From contig CAYZDL010000005.1 of the NCBI GenBank assembly GCA_964477345.1, positions 1 through 64,000 on the forward strand: DNA of 64,000 bases, given 5' to 3'. Position 1 is the stretch's first letter. Every line of letters begins with the position of its first letter. Under the pieces are notes generated by a model. That model did not search any database and was not told the DNA's origin. It was given only the letters and a program-made list of their open reading frames with translations. This document shows, one piece after another, positions 53,861 to 62,955 of this stretch. Both the position numbers and the translations under genes were made by a program. The stretch comes from JAJZEO01 sp964477345. GTDB taxonomy: Bacteria; Chlamydiota; Chlamydiia; Chlamydiales; 2-12-FULL-49-11.

Positions 53861-53891
53861 AATGGGGAATTTAATTATTTCGGAGGTTATT

Positions 53892-55406
53892 ATGGACGTT
53901 TCTGGCTTACCCCCAAGTCTTCTACAAAGAATTTTTCCTGGTGACCATACATTCACCAATCAAAACAAACAGAGTCTAGTGAGCCGGATCTTGAGAGTTT
54001 CCTCTGCTATGATGCCTCAACCTGTAATTGATTCTGCAAACGTAACTCTTTCCATTAACACCTCAACTGCAACTCTTTCGCAAGATACACAAATATCAGA
54101 CGAGACTCTTGCTTTGAGAAAAGCTGCATGGGCGTGGTTTAAGGACGTGGAATGTAACCATGATGCAGCAGGTTTTTTCGCTAAATTACTTCGAATATTA
54201 GATGAACTATCAGATGAACTATCAGGCCGCCCACTGATACGTAACGCATTTTCAATACGAGCCAAGATGATCAGCCGAAAACATACAAACCTTCCAGGAA
54301 TGCCTCGAAATTCGGTTTTTGATAGCATAAGATCGTTTGTCGATTTTAAAAATCCTAAATCTTGCTCAGCTTACATCGAATCTCAAGCTGCTTGTTCTTT
54401 ACTGAGATGCATAGTAGCCCTTAACATGAATGAAGTCCAAGTAGACTTAGAGGCGAAGAATCGAATACCATCTACTCCTTACAAACAAGTTATTGCCGTG
54501 ATTAACCTTGTCGAGACTTGGACTAGGGACATCACTTTATTCAAACCCGACGTGATAAAAAAGGCCTTAATTAGCCTTTACTGGCGTATGCGAAAAAAAT
54601 CATTATTAGCCTCAAAACTTCCTGAAAATAAAGCCAATCCTAAACTTTTTTATAATGAGTTGATGGGGCGTGAACTCAAAGCTCTTTTCGCTATTGTTCG
54701 TGAACTACTATCTGGCGGACCTACTATCGATTGCGTGAACAAACTTCCCGCCCCACTTTTTACCTACTACAACATGGGAGAAGAGCTTCCTGAACTTGAC
54801 TTAACTTCGCCAGATTGCCGTGAAATAAAGGCTATCTTCCAAGATGCCCAAACAAATAAAAGGTCTCATCTTTTAAAAAGCTGCCTTCTTTACGTCCTAT
54901 ATAAATCTGATCCTGATTATCTTACAGAAACTGTTCAAGAAGACCTCCTAAAGGTTTTCCCCTTCCCAGAATTATTGGCATCCTTATATGCCCTCAATAC
55001 AACAGTCTATCTAGGTAAAGCCACATTTGAACCGAATGATTTAATTAGAGTGGGACAGGTTCTTGTTGATTTTTATCCAAATTCCCCTGTTATGACTATG
55101 GCTCTTCTTCTACTCGTAGTCGAACACTTGGAAAAAAGTCCAACAATCGAAGATCCTCAGGAGGTTAGGAATATTCTTTTCCTACTGAGCAAGATTTATC
55201 GATCAATCAGAAAGCTTCCGTCTCTTGTTCAAGGCCGTGTAAATGAATGTTTAACTCAGCTTTTTTCTCACTATGATCAAACCCAAACAAAAGAAAATGG
55301 AACCCAATGGAACCGACTAAAAAAGAGAATTAAATTTGATGAGAGTTTATCGTCGAAAAAATTCAAAGATGCATTCAAAGCATTTAATGCGGCCGTTCGT
55401 TTATAA
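53892..55406 (+). CDS. Tandem paralog 1: F-box-like N-terminus, helical body (effector candidate)
   Basis: 504 residues. Starts MDVSGLPPSLLQRIFPGDHT, residues 6-15 (LPPSLLQRIF) and 29-34 (LVSRIL) resembling an F-box (LPxxLLxxIF... VxxR). A Ser/Thr-rich linker follows, then about 400 mostly helical residues with short repeated elements (SPVMTMALLLLVVEHLEKS; LFSHYDQTQ) suggestive of an ARM/TPR-like solenoid. No signal peptide or membrane span. CGGAGG precedes ATG 53892. Whole-length paralog of the three genes that follow. Host-directed function is inference. Confidence 0.72.
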   Translation: MDVSGLPPSLLQRIFPGDHTFTNQNKQSLVSRILRVSSAMMPQPVIDSANVTLSINTSTATLSQDTQISDETLALRKAAWAWFKDVECNHDAAGFFAKLLRILDELSDELSGRPLIRNAFSIRAKMISRKHTNLPGMPRNSVFDSIRSFVDFKNPKSCSAYIESQAACSLLRCIVALNMNEVQVDLEAKNRIPSTPYKQVIAVINLVETWTRDITLFKPDVIKKALISLYWRMRKKSLLASKLPENKANPKLFYNELMGRELKALFAIVRELLSGGPTIDCVNKLPAPLFTYYNMGEELPELDLTSPDCREIKAIFQDAQTNKRSHLLKSCLLYVLYKSDPDYLTETVQEDLLKVFPFPELLASLYALNTTVYLGKATFEPNDLIRVGQVLVDFYPNSPVMTMALLLLVVEHLEKSPTIEDPQEVRNILFLLSKIYRSIRKLPSLVQGRVNECLTQLFSHYDQTQTKENGTQWNRLKKRIKFDESLSSKKFKDAFKAFNAAVRL

Positions 55407-55425
55407 CATTTTTATATACTTGCCG

Positions 55426-55454
55426 TTGTGATAAATCGTAGCCCTTGATATCTT
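55426..55454 (+). promoter_or_regulatory. Promoter of paralog 2
   Basis: TTGTGA, 17 bp, TATCTT, same as copy 1, in the 79-bp gap between copies 1 and 2. Confidence 0.7.
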
Positions 55455-55485
55455 AATGGGACATTTGCTTTTTTCGGAGGTTATT

Positions 55486-56955
55486 ATGGATGTTTCTGGC
55501 TTACCCCCAAGTCTTCTACAAAGGATTTTTCCTGGCGACCATACATTCACTAATCAAAACAAAGAATCTCTAATCAGCAGGATCTTGAGAGCTTCCTCTG
55601 CTATGAGACCACAACTTCCGATGATCACCATAGCCCCACCTCTTACGGCAGATAAACCACCCAGCGCAGCTTCTGCTAGAGTAGATGAAGCTAAGGACGA
55701 GGACCGTTATGCAGAAATCCTTTCAAAGCCTGCTGCATCGGAGCTATTCCAAGATGTCGATTTTAGTCAAAACCCTCTTGATGTTTTTTATAATCTAGTT
55801 AGAATTAGTAACAAAACGAACAACGAATTCGTACTTGAAGTTTTTTCAGAACTCATTAAGCCATTAAAGTGGGAACAAAGAAATCTTCCTGGAATGCCTA
55901 AAGATGAGGTCTTTGATAGTCTATCGGCTTTCGTCAACCCTGAAGATCGTAAATCGTGCGTTGATTTTATCGGATCTCAAGTCCTTTCTATTCTATTGAG
56001 ATGCCAAATTGCTCTAAAAATGGACGAACTCCAAAAAAAGCATCAAAAAGCCCAGGAGCGACCACAGCTCGATAACACCCTCATCTTTGCGTCGATTAAA
56101 CAGGCCATGACTTTGATGACCTCTATCTCTGACATGCCCCACAACGAAATAAAAGAAGCTCTTATTGCCGTTTATTGGCTTATACGGAGTGATCCAAAAA
56201 TTAGCCAAAAACTCCCACGAAAATCTGATTTTAAGAGCTTTAGTGCTGTATTAATAAAGAAATCAACCCAAACTTTTTTTGATTTTGTTTCAAGATTAAA
56301 ATTGGATAACCCACCTGCCAATCCAGCATTAGATCTTCCCGGTTCTTCGTTTACCTATTACAATGTAGGAAGCGGGTTTAGCGAGCTTGAATTAGCTGCG
56401 CACTACTTGAATAAGGCGGCACGTATATTGGCTGATACAACTACGCTTCAAAAGTCTCCCCTTTTGCAAATTTGCCTTCTTTTTGTCTTATCGGGGATCA
56501 ATACGAGACACCCCTTCCCAGAACGTTACAAGGAATTATGCTCCCTCACCACAAGAATCTACTTAGGGAAAGATGAATTTGAAGAGAGCGACTTAACTAC
56601 CGTGGGTCAGCTTCTTGTTGATCATTATCCAAAATCCCCCGTTGTGTTCATGGCTCTTCTTCTACTCGTAGTCGAACACTTGGAAAAAAGTTCAACAATC
56701 GAAGATCCTCAGGAGGTTGTGGATGTTCTTTTTCTCTTGAATACAATTTGTCCTTATTTTGACAAACTTCCTGAACAAGTTGATGACCGTATGAATAAAA
56801 CTCTAACTGCGCTTTTTTCTCGGTATGACGCCTTTCAACAAAAGGAAAATCCTCAATCTTGGGCACTAATAAAAACGAAGTATGACTTTGACAAGAATCT
56901 TAAAGAACTTAATTTTCCCACATTATTCAAGATATTCGATGCTATAAAATGGTAA
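55486..56955 (+). CDS. Tandem paralog 2: F-box-like N-terminus, helical body (effector candidate)
   Basis: 489 residues. The first 34 residues differ from copy 1 only at positions 27 and 30 (Glu, Ile). The linker is Pro/Ala/Asp-rich. The body keeps the same helices (SPVVFMALLLLVVEHLEKSS; LFSRYDAFQQKENPQSWALI), one stretch being identical to copy 1 at DNA level over tens of bases near 55095-55160 and 56645-56720. CGGAGG precedes ATG 55486. Shorter than copy 1 by a deletion in the middle. Confidence 0.72.
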   Translation: MDVSGLPPSLLQRIFPGDHTFTNQNKESLISRILRASSAMRPQLPMITIAPPLTADKPPSAASARVDEAKDEDRYAEILSKPAASELFQDVDFSQNPLDVFYNLVRISNKTNNEFVLEVFSELIKPLKWEQRNLPGMPKDEVFDSLSAFVNPEDRKSCVDFIGSQVLSILLRCQIALKMDELQKKHQKAQERPQLDNTLIFASIKQAMTLMTSISDMPHNEIKEALIAVYWLIRSDPKISQKLPRKSDFKSFSAVLIKKSTQTFFDFVSRLKLDNPPANPALDLPGSSFTYYNVGSGFSELELAAHYLNKAARILADTTTLQKSPLLQICLLFVLSGINTRHPFPERYKELCSLTTRIYLGKDEFEESDLTTVGQLLVDHYPKSPVVFMALLLLVVEHLEKSSTIEDPQEVVDVLFLLNTICPYFDKLPEQVDDRMNKTLTALFSRYDAFQQKENPQSWALIKTKYDFDKNLKELNFPTLFKIFDAIKW

Positions 56956-56996
56956 ATAGAAAAACATTTATTTATAACCTTTTTAGACACTTGATA

Positions 56997-57025
56997 TTGC
57001 GATAAATTACAGCCCTTGATACCTT
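56997..57025 (+). promoter_or_regulatory. Promoter of paralog 3
   Basis: TTGCGA, 17 bp, TACCTT, matching the other copies. Confidence 0.65.
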
Positions 57026-57056
57026 AATACGAACTTAACTTATCTTGGAGAATGTT

Positions 57057-59024
57057 ATGGATATTTCTGGCTTACCCCCCAGTCTTCTACAAAGAATTTT
57101 TCCTGGTGACCATACATTCACTAATCAAAACAAACAAACCCTAATCAGTCGGATCTTGACCGCTTCCTTTGCTATGAGGCCTCAACTTCCAACTGTCGCC
57201 GTGGCACCGCCCCTCACTGAACCTAAACCAATCTCTAAAGAGTCATCTGTTAGCCGTGAGGAGATAAAATCTGCTGACCCTCATGCTTCTGTCGATTCAA
57301 CAGAAAAGGCAACCGCCCTAGTTAAAGCTATCGTGTTTGATCGTGATGCAGTTCTCTTTTTTGCTAGCCTACTCCGATTACTTAACGGAACAACCAACAG
57401 ATGGATGCTTGAGGCTTTTTCAAATGAAGTTGGAAGTCTCACTCGAGAGCACCAAGATCTTCCCGGAATACCTAAAGGCACACATTTTGATAGCATATCG
57501 GCGTTCATCAATGCCAAAGAGCCTAGCTCCGTCGCCGCTTTTATCGGATCTCAAGCCGTTTCTGCACTATTAAGATGCAGAGAGGCCCTTAACATGAATA
57601 AACTCCAAAGTAAAATCAAACTAAAAGATCGAATAAAAGAGACTCGATTTGAACAAATCATTGCCGCGATAAAATTGGTTAGAACTTGGGTTCATGGCAT
57701 CGAATTACCTGAGCCCGACGTATTAAAAGAGTCTCTTATTGCCATCTATTGGATTTGTAAAGACACTAAATCTTTAAAGAAAAAACTACCTCAGGGTCAG
57801 GATAAAGAAACTTACGATGCTTTCTATACTAAGTTGATGGAACGTGGGCTCGATGATCTTTTCATTATTGTTGCCGAAGTATCTAGCGACCAACCAACTA
57901 GTAAGTGCGTAGAGACTCTTCCCACCCGCTTATTTACGAGCTATAACAGGGGACAGGAGTTTCCTGAACTTGTCTTAGATTTATCGTATTGGAATGAGAT
58001 GAAACGTATCCTATCTGAGGCTTCTGAAAGTAAAAAGTCTTCTCTTTTACGAACTTGCTTACTTTTTCTCCTTTTTAACTGTGATCTTAGTTATTTAGAT
58101 GAGGAAAATTTGAATGGCTTTAATCTTGGAAATACTTTTAACCCTGTCCTTTTCAAAGACCTTTCGGATCCATTAGCTGGGCTAACCACAAGAATATTCT
58201 TAAACAAAAAAACCACCGAAACTCTAGATACATTTAAAGTGGGCAAGCTTCTTATTGCAAAGCATTCAAGCTCTCCTGTTGTCACCACGGCTCTTCTTCT
58301 CCTCATGATTGACCTTTTGGAAAAAAATTCTGGCTTCGGAGATGATAAGGAGATCGAAAATGTTCTTTTCCTCATGACCGAGATTTATCCATTTATCGAA
58401 CAGCTCCCTTTAGTGGTTCGCAACCGCGCTACTAAGGCTCTAGCAGGGCTTTTTTCTCGATATGATCAAATTCAAGAAGCAAGAAATGGTGGCGTATGGT
58501 CACAATTAAAAGACAAATATCACTTTACTGATTGCCTATCAAAAAGTGATTTCGCCGTTACATTCACGGTCCTCTCTCTTTTTAATTGCTCGATCTTGCC
58601 TCTTACATCGATCAAGGAGCAAGCGGCTCTTGAGGCAACTTCAGAAGCCTCTGATTTCACTCATCAGCTCAAATTGCTTAGTGACGACACTGTCCACTCT
58701 CTTCTCACGCATGTTTCTGTACGATCTTGTTTTCGTCCGATAACCGATGAAAATGGTGACACAGTCGCATTAGTAACCGCAACTCAGGAGAGTGTGTTAG
58801 ATGAGGAGTTTTCGGATCTTATAAAATTGTATCTTTATGATCCTGAGAATTCCCATATCGCCTTTGCAAACAAGGACTTACGTCAAGCGCTCCATGCATC
58901 AGCGGCGGCCCTCCTTAACCAGGAGCTCGGCCCTTCATCAGAAGTAGATGAGGATGCCCAAAGTGAGGAGTCAGATAGAACACCAACTGGTTTCGAGACA
59001 CCCAACGAAGAAGCTTTGAGCTGA
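57057..59024 (+). CDS. Tandem paralog 3: F-box-like N-terminus, extended C-terminus (effector candidate)
   Basis: 655 residues, the longest copy. N-terminus MDISGLPPSLLQRIFPGDHT, linker with Glu/Ser/Lys, the shared helical body up to about residue 510, then roughly 140 extra residues absent from the others: a hydrophobic stretch (TVLSLFNCSILPLTS), a helical part (TSEASDFTHQLKLLSDDTVH) and an acidic, Ser/Glu-rich tail (SSEVDEDAQSEESDRTPTG). TTGGAG precedes ATG 57057. The extra region may be an added functional domain; no family recognised. Confidence 0.7.
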   Translation: MDISGLPPSLLQRIFPGDHTFTNQNKQTLISRILTASFAMRPQLPTVAVAPPLTEPKPISKESSVSREEIKSADPHASVDSTEKATALVKAIVFDRDAVLFFASLLRLLNGTTNRWMLEAFSNEVGSLTREHQDLPGIPKGTHFDSISAFINAKEPSSVAAFIGSQAVSALLRCREALNMNKLQSKIKLKDRIKETRFEQIIAAIKLVRTWVHGIELPEPDVLKESLIAIYWICKDTKSLKKKLPQGQDKETYDAFYTKLMERGLDDLFIIVAEVSSDQPTSKCVETLPTRLFTSYNRGQEFPELVLDLSYWNEMKRILSEASESKKSSLLRTCLLFLLFNCDLSYLDEENLNGFNLGNTFNPVLFKDLSDPLAGLTTRIFLNKKTTETLDTFKVGKLLIAKHSSSPVVTTALLLLMIDLLEKNSGFGDDKEIENVLFLMTEIYPFIEQLPLVVRNRATKALAGLFSRYDQIQEARNGGVWSQLKDKYHFTDCLSKSDFAVTFTVLSLFNCSILPLTSIKEQAALEATSEASDFTHQLKLLSDDTVHSLLTHVSVRSCFRPITDENGDTVALVTATQESVLDEEFSDLIKLYLYDPENSHIAFANKDLRQALHASAAALLNQELGPSSEVDEDAQSEESDRTPTGFETPNEEALS

Positions 59025-59039
59025 TTTAAAGTCTTTACA

Positions 59040-59068
59040 TTGAGATAAATTCAAAACCTTGATAACTT
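59040..59068 (+). promoter_or_regulatory. Promoter of paralog 4
   Basis: TTGAGA, 17 bp, TAACTT, same layout as the other three. Confidence 0.65.
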
Positions 59069-59099
59069 AATACGAACTTAATTTTTTCCAAAGGCTGTT

Positions 59100-60671
59100 A
59101 TGGATGTTTCTCATTTACCCCCAAGTCTTCTACAAAGAATTTTCCCTGGCGCCCATACGTTCACCAATCAAAACAAACAGAGTCTAGTGAGCCGGATCTT
59201 GAGCGCTTCTACCGGTATGATGGCACAACCTCCAATTGACACCTCAACCCCATCTCTTTTTGTAGAGGGATCCCCATCACAAAAACCCATCGAAGGTGAT
59301 GGTAACGAGACATTGTTGGGGAATCCTTTCGACTCAATTAATTCAGAAACAGCAGCAATGGCTGAGCTTGAATCAAAGGATCCTTTCGGCTCAATTAGTT
59401 CAGAAGAAGCAGCAGAAGCTGAGCTTGAATCAATCGAGTTTAATGGGGATGGAGTCGGCTATTTTGCTGCCCTTCTACGAGCACTTAAGGGAACCACAAA
59501 CAAGTTGATGCTTGACGCTTTTTTTAATGTCGCTATAGATGTTGAGCCTGATCACACTTATCTTTTGGGAATGCCTGTAGATTCACCTTTCAATATTATA
59601 TGGGACTTTATCAAACGTAGAAACATTACCTCATACGCCGCTTATATCCAATCTCAAGCAAATTGTGCCCTGTTAAGATGCAGAGTGGCTTACAACATGA
59701 ATCAACTACAAAAACTAGACGTAGATACAGAAAATCCAATCATTTGCTACCCTCTGAAACAGATTATTGGAGTGATTCAATTGGTCCGAATTTGGGTTGA
59801 GGGTACCCCTTTACTTGATGATGATGCGATGAAAGAAAGTCTTATTGACACCTATTGGCTTCTAAGAAACGAGGTATCAATAGCTCCAAACCTCCCTGAC
59901 CCTTTCTATGGTGAATTGATAAAGTATGAGCTCAAAGACCTTTTCGATATTGTTGCCAAATTAGAGTCTGATCTACCCTCTATCGAGGGTTTAAATCTTC
60001 TTCCCGGTGCCCTATTGAGCCATTACAATCTCAAAGAACAAGATTCTCAAATTCTCACAGATGACGTTTATTGGGGGGAAATAAGAACCATCGTCAGTGA
60101 TGCCCTGAGCCATGAAAAACCTCCTCTTTTACAAAGTTGCCTTCTTTTCCTCCTCTCTAACTGCGATCCTGATATTTTTCAAGATGACGAAGAAGCCCGT
60201 TTAGGCTTTACTAAGCTCCTTGCCAATCCACACTTTAAAGCCATTGTCGAAGAAGCGTCTTCCTTCACCGCAAGAATCTTCTTAGATAAGCCTGCGGTCA
60301 GTGACGTTGAAAAAGTTCAAATTGGAGCCTGTCTTCTTAACAAAACCTCAGATTCACCTGTTGTAATGATGGCTCTACTTCTAATCGTGATCGACCATCT
60401 AGAGCAAAATCTAGAAATAAAAGATAATGACGATGTCGAAAATATTGTTTGCCTATTGTCGGAAATTCATGACTATATCGACGAACTTCCCTCACCTATT
60501 CGTGACCGTGCTAAGGAGGGTCTAACCAAACTTCTTTCTCAATATGATCAAATTCGTCTTGCGAGAAACCGGGAAGCGTGGTCACAATTAAAAGAAAAAT
60601 ATCAATTTACTGAATTTCTATTGTCAGGTGATTTCACATCCGTATTCGCCCTGATCAAAAAAATCATTTGA
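59100..60671 (+). CDS. Tandem paralog 4: F-box-like N-terminus, internal linker duplication (effector candidate)
   Basis: 523 residues. N-terminus MDVSHLPPSLLQRIFPGAHT differs from copy 1 at two residues. The linker holds two adjacent 19-residue units (NPFDSINSETAAMAELES, DPFGSISSEEAAEAELES). The helical body is as in the others (SPVVMMALLLIVIDHLEQN; LLSQYDQIRLARNREAWSQL). The ribosome-binding site (AAAGG) is weaker than in copies 1-3. Ends 206 bp before pgeF, in opposite direction. Confidence 0.72.
   Translation: MDVSHLPPSLLQRIFPGAHTFTNQNKQSLVSRILSASTGMMAQPPIDTSTPSLFVEGSPSQKPIEGDGNETLLGNPFDSINSETAAMAELESKDPFGSISSEEAAEAELESIEFNGDGVGYFAALLRALKGTTNKLMLDAFFNVAIDVEPDHTYLLGMPVDSPFNIIWDFIKRRNITSYAAYIQSQANCALLRCRVAYNMNQLQKLDVDTENPIICYPLKQIIGVIQLVRIWVEGTPLLDDDAMKESLIDTYWLLRNEVSIAPNLPDPFYGELIKYELKDLFDIVAKLESDLPSIEGLNLLPGALLSHYNLKEQDSQILTDDVYWGEIRTIVSDALSHEKPPLLQSCLLFLLSNCDPDIFQDDEEARLGFTKLLANPHFKAIVEEASSFTARIFLDKPAVSDVEKVQIGACLLNKTSDSPVVMMALLLIVIDHLEQNLEIKDNDDVENIVCLLSEIHDYIDELPSPIRDRAKEGLTKLLSQYDQIRLARNREAWSQLKEKYQFTEFLLSGDFTSVFALIKKII
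59322..59435 (+). repeat. Tandem 57-bp duplication in paralog 4
   Basis: Two direct copies of a 57-bp unit, 59322-59378 and 59379-59435, encode a Pro-Phe-(Asp/Gly)-Ser-Ile... AELES unit twice. In frame, so length variation would not break the gene. Confidence 0.8.
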
Positions 60672-60877
60672 TTGGTCTTACCTTTTAAATCAATCATAGA
60701 GGAAACAGCTAGTGACGGAAATCCTAGAGCCTTTAAGGTAACTAATACGGAAGGCGACGAAGGCCAACTAAAAGACTCGTCTCTTGAGAATTCTAAGGGG
60801 TCCAGAGTTGTCTTTGAAAAACCCTGGCTTATGCAACGCCTTAAATACGATAAAGAATGATTAGAGCCTTTTAGGCT

Positions 60878-61597
60878 CTAATCCAGGCAGACGATGGTTG
60901 CGTTTCGTCCTGTAAGTTTTGATCTGCGGTAAGAGAAAAAATCGTCTTTGTTCTCAAATGTGCAGAAAGAGGCAATTTCAATCTGTGAATCAGGAATTTT
61001 CATGGCTGTTAGCTGATCTTTGGCAATGCTCCAAAGATTAAATTGGTGCTTCTCATTCTTATGAATCCAAAAGTCTCGAGGAAGTTCGTTCTCGTAATTG
61101 ACAAATTCGGCATGCTTGGGACCAAGGCTCGGAGAGATACAGACAATGAGTTCTTCTGGATCAGTGCCGAAAAGGCGAATCATCTTTTCTACCGTTTTTG
61201 CATAGATATTTTGTACATTTCCTCGCCACCCTGCATGGACATTAGCAACCGCATGATGAACAGGGTCGTAAAAAATAGCTGCTTGACAGTCGGCATGCCG
61301 AATAGCAATAGGGATATCTTTTTGACAAGTGACCATCCCGTCGGCTTCGAGCACTTGATCACTAAGTACGATTTCATGGACCCTATCCGAGTGAACCTGA
61401 TTCAAAAAAATCGGCAAGTTGATATCGAGAGCCTTTGCAATCCGTCGTTTATTTTCGATTACGGCATCGGGGTCATCGCCCAAGTTGTCGGCTAGATTAA
61501 GCGAATTAAAAGGCGGCTCTGAAACGCCCCCTCTACGGGTGAATACCCCATGAACAAGCGGGTGGCCCTGCAAGATCTCAAACTCAAACCAAACCAT
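60878..61597 (-). CDS. pgeF: Purine nucleoside phosphorylase PgeF/YfiH (laccase-domain, DUF152)
   Basis: 239 residues of the YfiH/LACC1 family. Zinc-ligand motifs are present: NQVHSDRV, RHADCQAAIFYD and HAGWRG, plus FTRRGGVSEPPF. The family acts on nucleosides and on peptidoglycan quality control in E. coli. ATG 61597 (MVWFEF) with GAAGGGG just upstream is chosen; an in-frame ATG at 61621 has no ribosome-binding site. Divergent from the CPBP gene. Confidence 0.9.
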   Translation of the reverse strand: MVWFEFEILQGHPLVHGVFTRRGGVSEPPFNSLNLADNLGDDPDAVIENKRRIAKALDINLPIFLNQVHSDRVHEIVLSDQVLEADGMVTCQKDIPIAIRHADCQAAIFYDPVHHAVANVHAGWRGNVQNIYAKTVEKMIRLFGTDPEELIVCISPSLGPKHAEFVNYENELPRDFWIHKNEKHQFNLWSIAKDQLTAMKIPDSQIEIASFCTFENKDDFFSYRRSKLTGRNATIVCLD

Positions 61598-61640
61598 TTC
61601 CCCTTCGTTTTTTCTAATCATTATTGTATATTACCGATAT

Positions 61641-62528
61641 ATGTTAGGATTTGCCGTTGTATTGAAACATCCGATTGGCTCGCTCGCTTATCTGCTCATC
61701 ATGTTAGCTCTTGCTTCTCTTTGGTGCAACCGCAAGATTTGGATTTGGGCTACTTTATTTATTCTCTCTTTCCTCTGCGCTTATTACGGAGACATCGCCT
61801 CATTAAGAGCCTTAGTTTCTTTGGGCATCTTTCTCCTTTCACTTCTCGCATTGACCCAAGAGGTTCCCAGTTTCATTCGTATGTTAATTGGGATCTTTAC
61901 TACTTCGTTGGCCCTTGCTTTTTTCACCCACTTTGTCCCGGGGTTCAAAAACATCGAATTTGCTCATCAGTGGTCTGCTAGCAAGGCATCTCTTCCAATG
62001 AACATCTACCTAAATTATGATAAAGCAACTGCAGCTCTTTTTATCCTGGCATTTGCCGTTCCTCTGGCTCAAACCTCTCGTGAATGGGGATTGCTCCTTT
62101 TAAAGGCTCTCCCCTGGTCAATTTTTTCTTGTTTAGTGATGTTAGGTCTTGCTTTTTCTCTGAATATGGTTGCCTATGATCCAAAATTACCCGCCATTTC
62201 TCTTCTCTGGCTTTTGCGACAAATTTTCTTCGTGGTTATTCCTGAAGAGGCTTTGTTTCGGGGATTTATTCAGAAAGAGATTACAATGGGCTTGAACAAC
62301 TCCGCAGCAGGGATTCTTGCGGTTTTACTCAGTGCGCTTCTTTATGCCTTCATGCACTTATTGATGATCCCCTCTCCTGCCTTTTTCATCATGGCATTTA
62401 CAGCAGGGGTTCTTTACGGCTCGATTTATCAGCTCACTTCTCGGATTGAAGCGGCGATCTTGACCCACTTAATTGCCAATATCGTCCACTTCTTCTTCTT
62501 TTCCTACCCAATGTTAATTACCCAGTGA
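61641..62528 (+). CDS. CPBP-family intramembrane metalloprotease
   Basis: 295 residues, eight or so membrane segments. The CPBP (Abi/CAAX) motifs are in the C-terminal half: EEALFRGFIQ (motif 1), FMHLL (motif 2, His) and HLIANIVHFF (motif 3). Family members are membrane proteases or related bacteriocin-immunity proteins; the substrate here is unknown. Overlaps the convergent small exported protein gene by 11 bp. Confidence 0.85.
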   Translation: MLGFAVVLKHPIGSLAYLLIMLALASLWCNRKIWIWATLFILSFLCAYYGDIASLRALVSLGIFLLSLLALTQEVPSFIRMLIGIFTTSLALAFFTHFVPGFKNIEFAHQWSASKASLPMNIYLNYDKATAALFILAFAVPLAQTSREWGLLLLKALPWSIFSCLVMLGLAFSLNMVAYDPKLPAISLLWLLRQIFFVVIPEEALFRGFIQKEITMGLNNSAAGILAVLLSALLYAFMHLLMIPSPAFFIMAFTAGVLYGSIYQLTSRIEAAILTHLIANIVHFFFFSYPMLITQ

Positions 62529-62955
62529 TGTCAGGAGCGGGCCTTCTATTTTGCATGGCGGCTCTTTCAGAAGGGGTGAAATTGCGTTTAGCTTTACCCG
62601 ATTCATACTTTCGCTGTTCAGCCCGTAGAATGACATTTACGGCTTCAAAAGGGTTTAAACCCCGACAAACATAAATGACGACACGATGGCGCATGTCAGA
62701 AGTCAAGGCATAGAGAAAGATTTTTTGATAGATCGGCCCAAGCTGTCTATAAACAGTCTGTTCTTCTCCAGAAAGTTGCGCCACTTCATTAGGCTCCGTC
62801 TCATCAGCCAAGACAAAAGCCCCTTCAAGCATCGACAGCCCAAATTCAGTAGGTGGTCCGCTCAAGTGCAAAGTTCCTGCTCCTAAGAAAAGAGGAAAGA
62901 AAAAAAGGAGAGCTAGATTCCTTTTACGAATCGTTGAAAACATTTTCATCGTCAT
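62518..62955 (-). CDS. Small exported protein, distant paralog of its neighbour
   Basis: 145 residues. Signal peptide (RNLALLFFFPLFLGAGTLHL), then LSGEEQTVYRQLGPIYQKIF, RHRVVIYVCRGLNPFEAVNV and a tail FTPSERAAMQNRRPAPD. AAAGGACG precedes ATG 62955. The layout LSxxxQxxYxxL... VV... Gxx... IL..(E/D)Q(R/K)(K/Q)Y and the (T)PxERAAxQ element also occur in the upstream gene, which it overlaps by 32 bp. Function unknown. Confidence 0.65.
   Translation of the reverse strand: MTMKMFSTIRKRNLALLFFFPLFLGAGTLHLSGPPTEFGLSMLEGAFVLADETEPNEVAQLSGEEQTVYRQLGPIYQKIFLYALTSDMRHRVVIYVCRGLNPFEAVNVILRAEQRKYESGKAKRNFTPSERAAMQNRRPAPDITG

Larger units (their letters stand above)
53519..53891. other. 373-bp intergenic region
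   Basis: Contains the upstream region of rfbC, a decayed copy of the neighbouring paralog family (53614-53769), and the promoter at 53832-53860. No intact gene. Confidence 0.75.

Noticed and set aside
60672..60860. 62-codon frame directly after paralog 4
   Set aside because: Starts with TTG right at the preceding stop, no ribosome-binding site. It could be debris of the family but shows no clear match to the four proteins.
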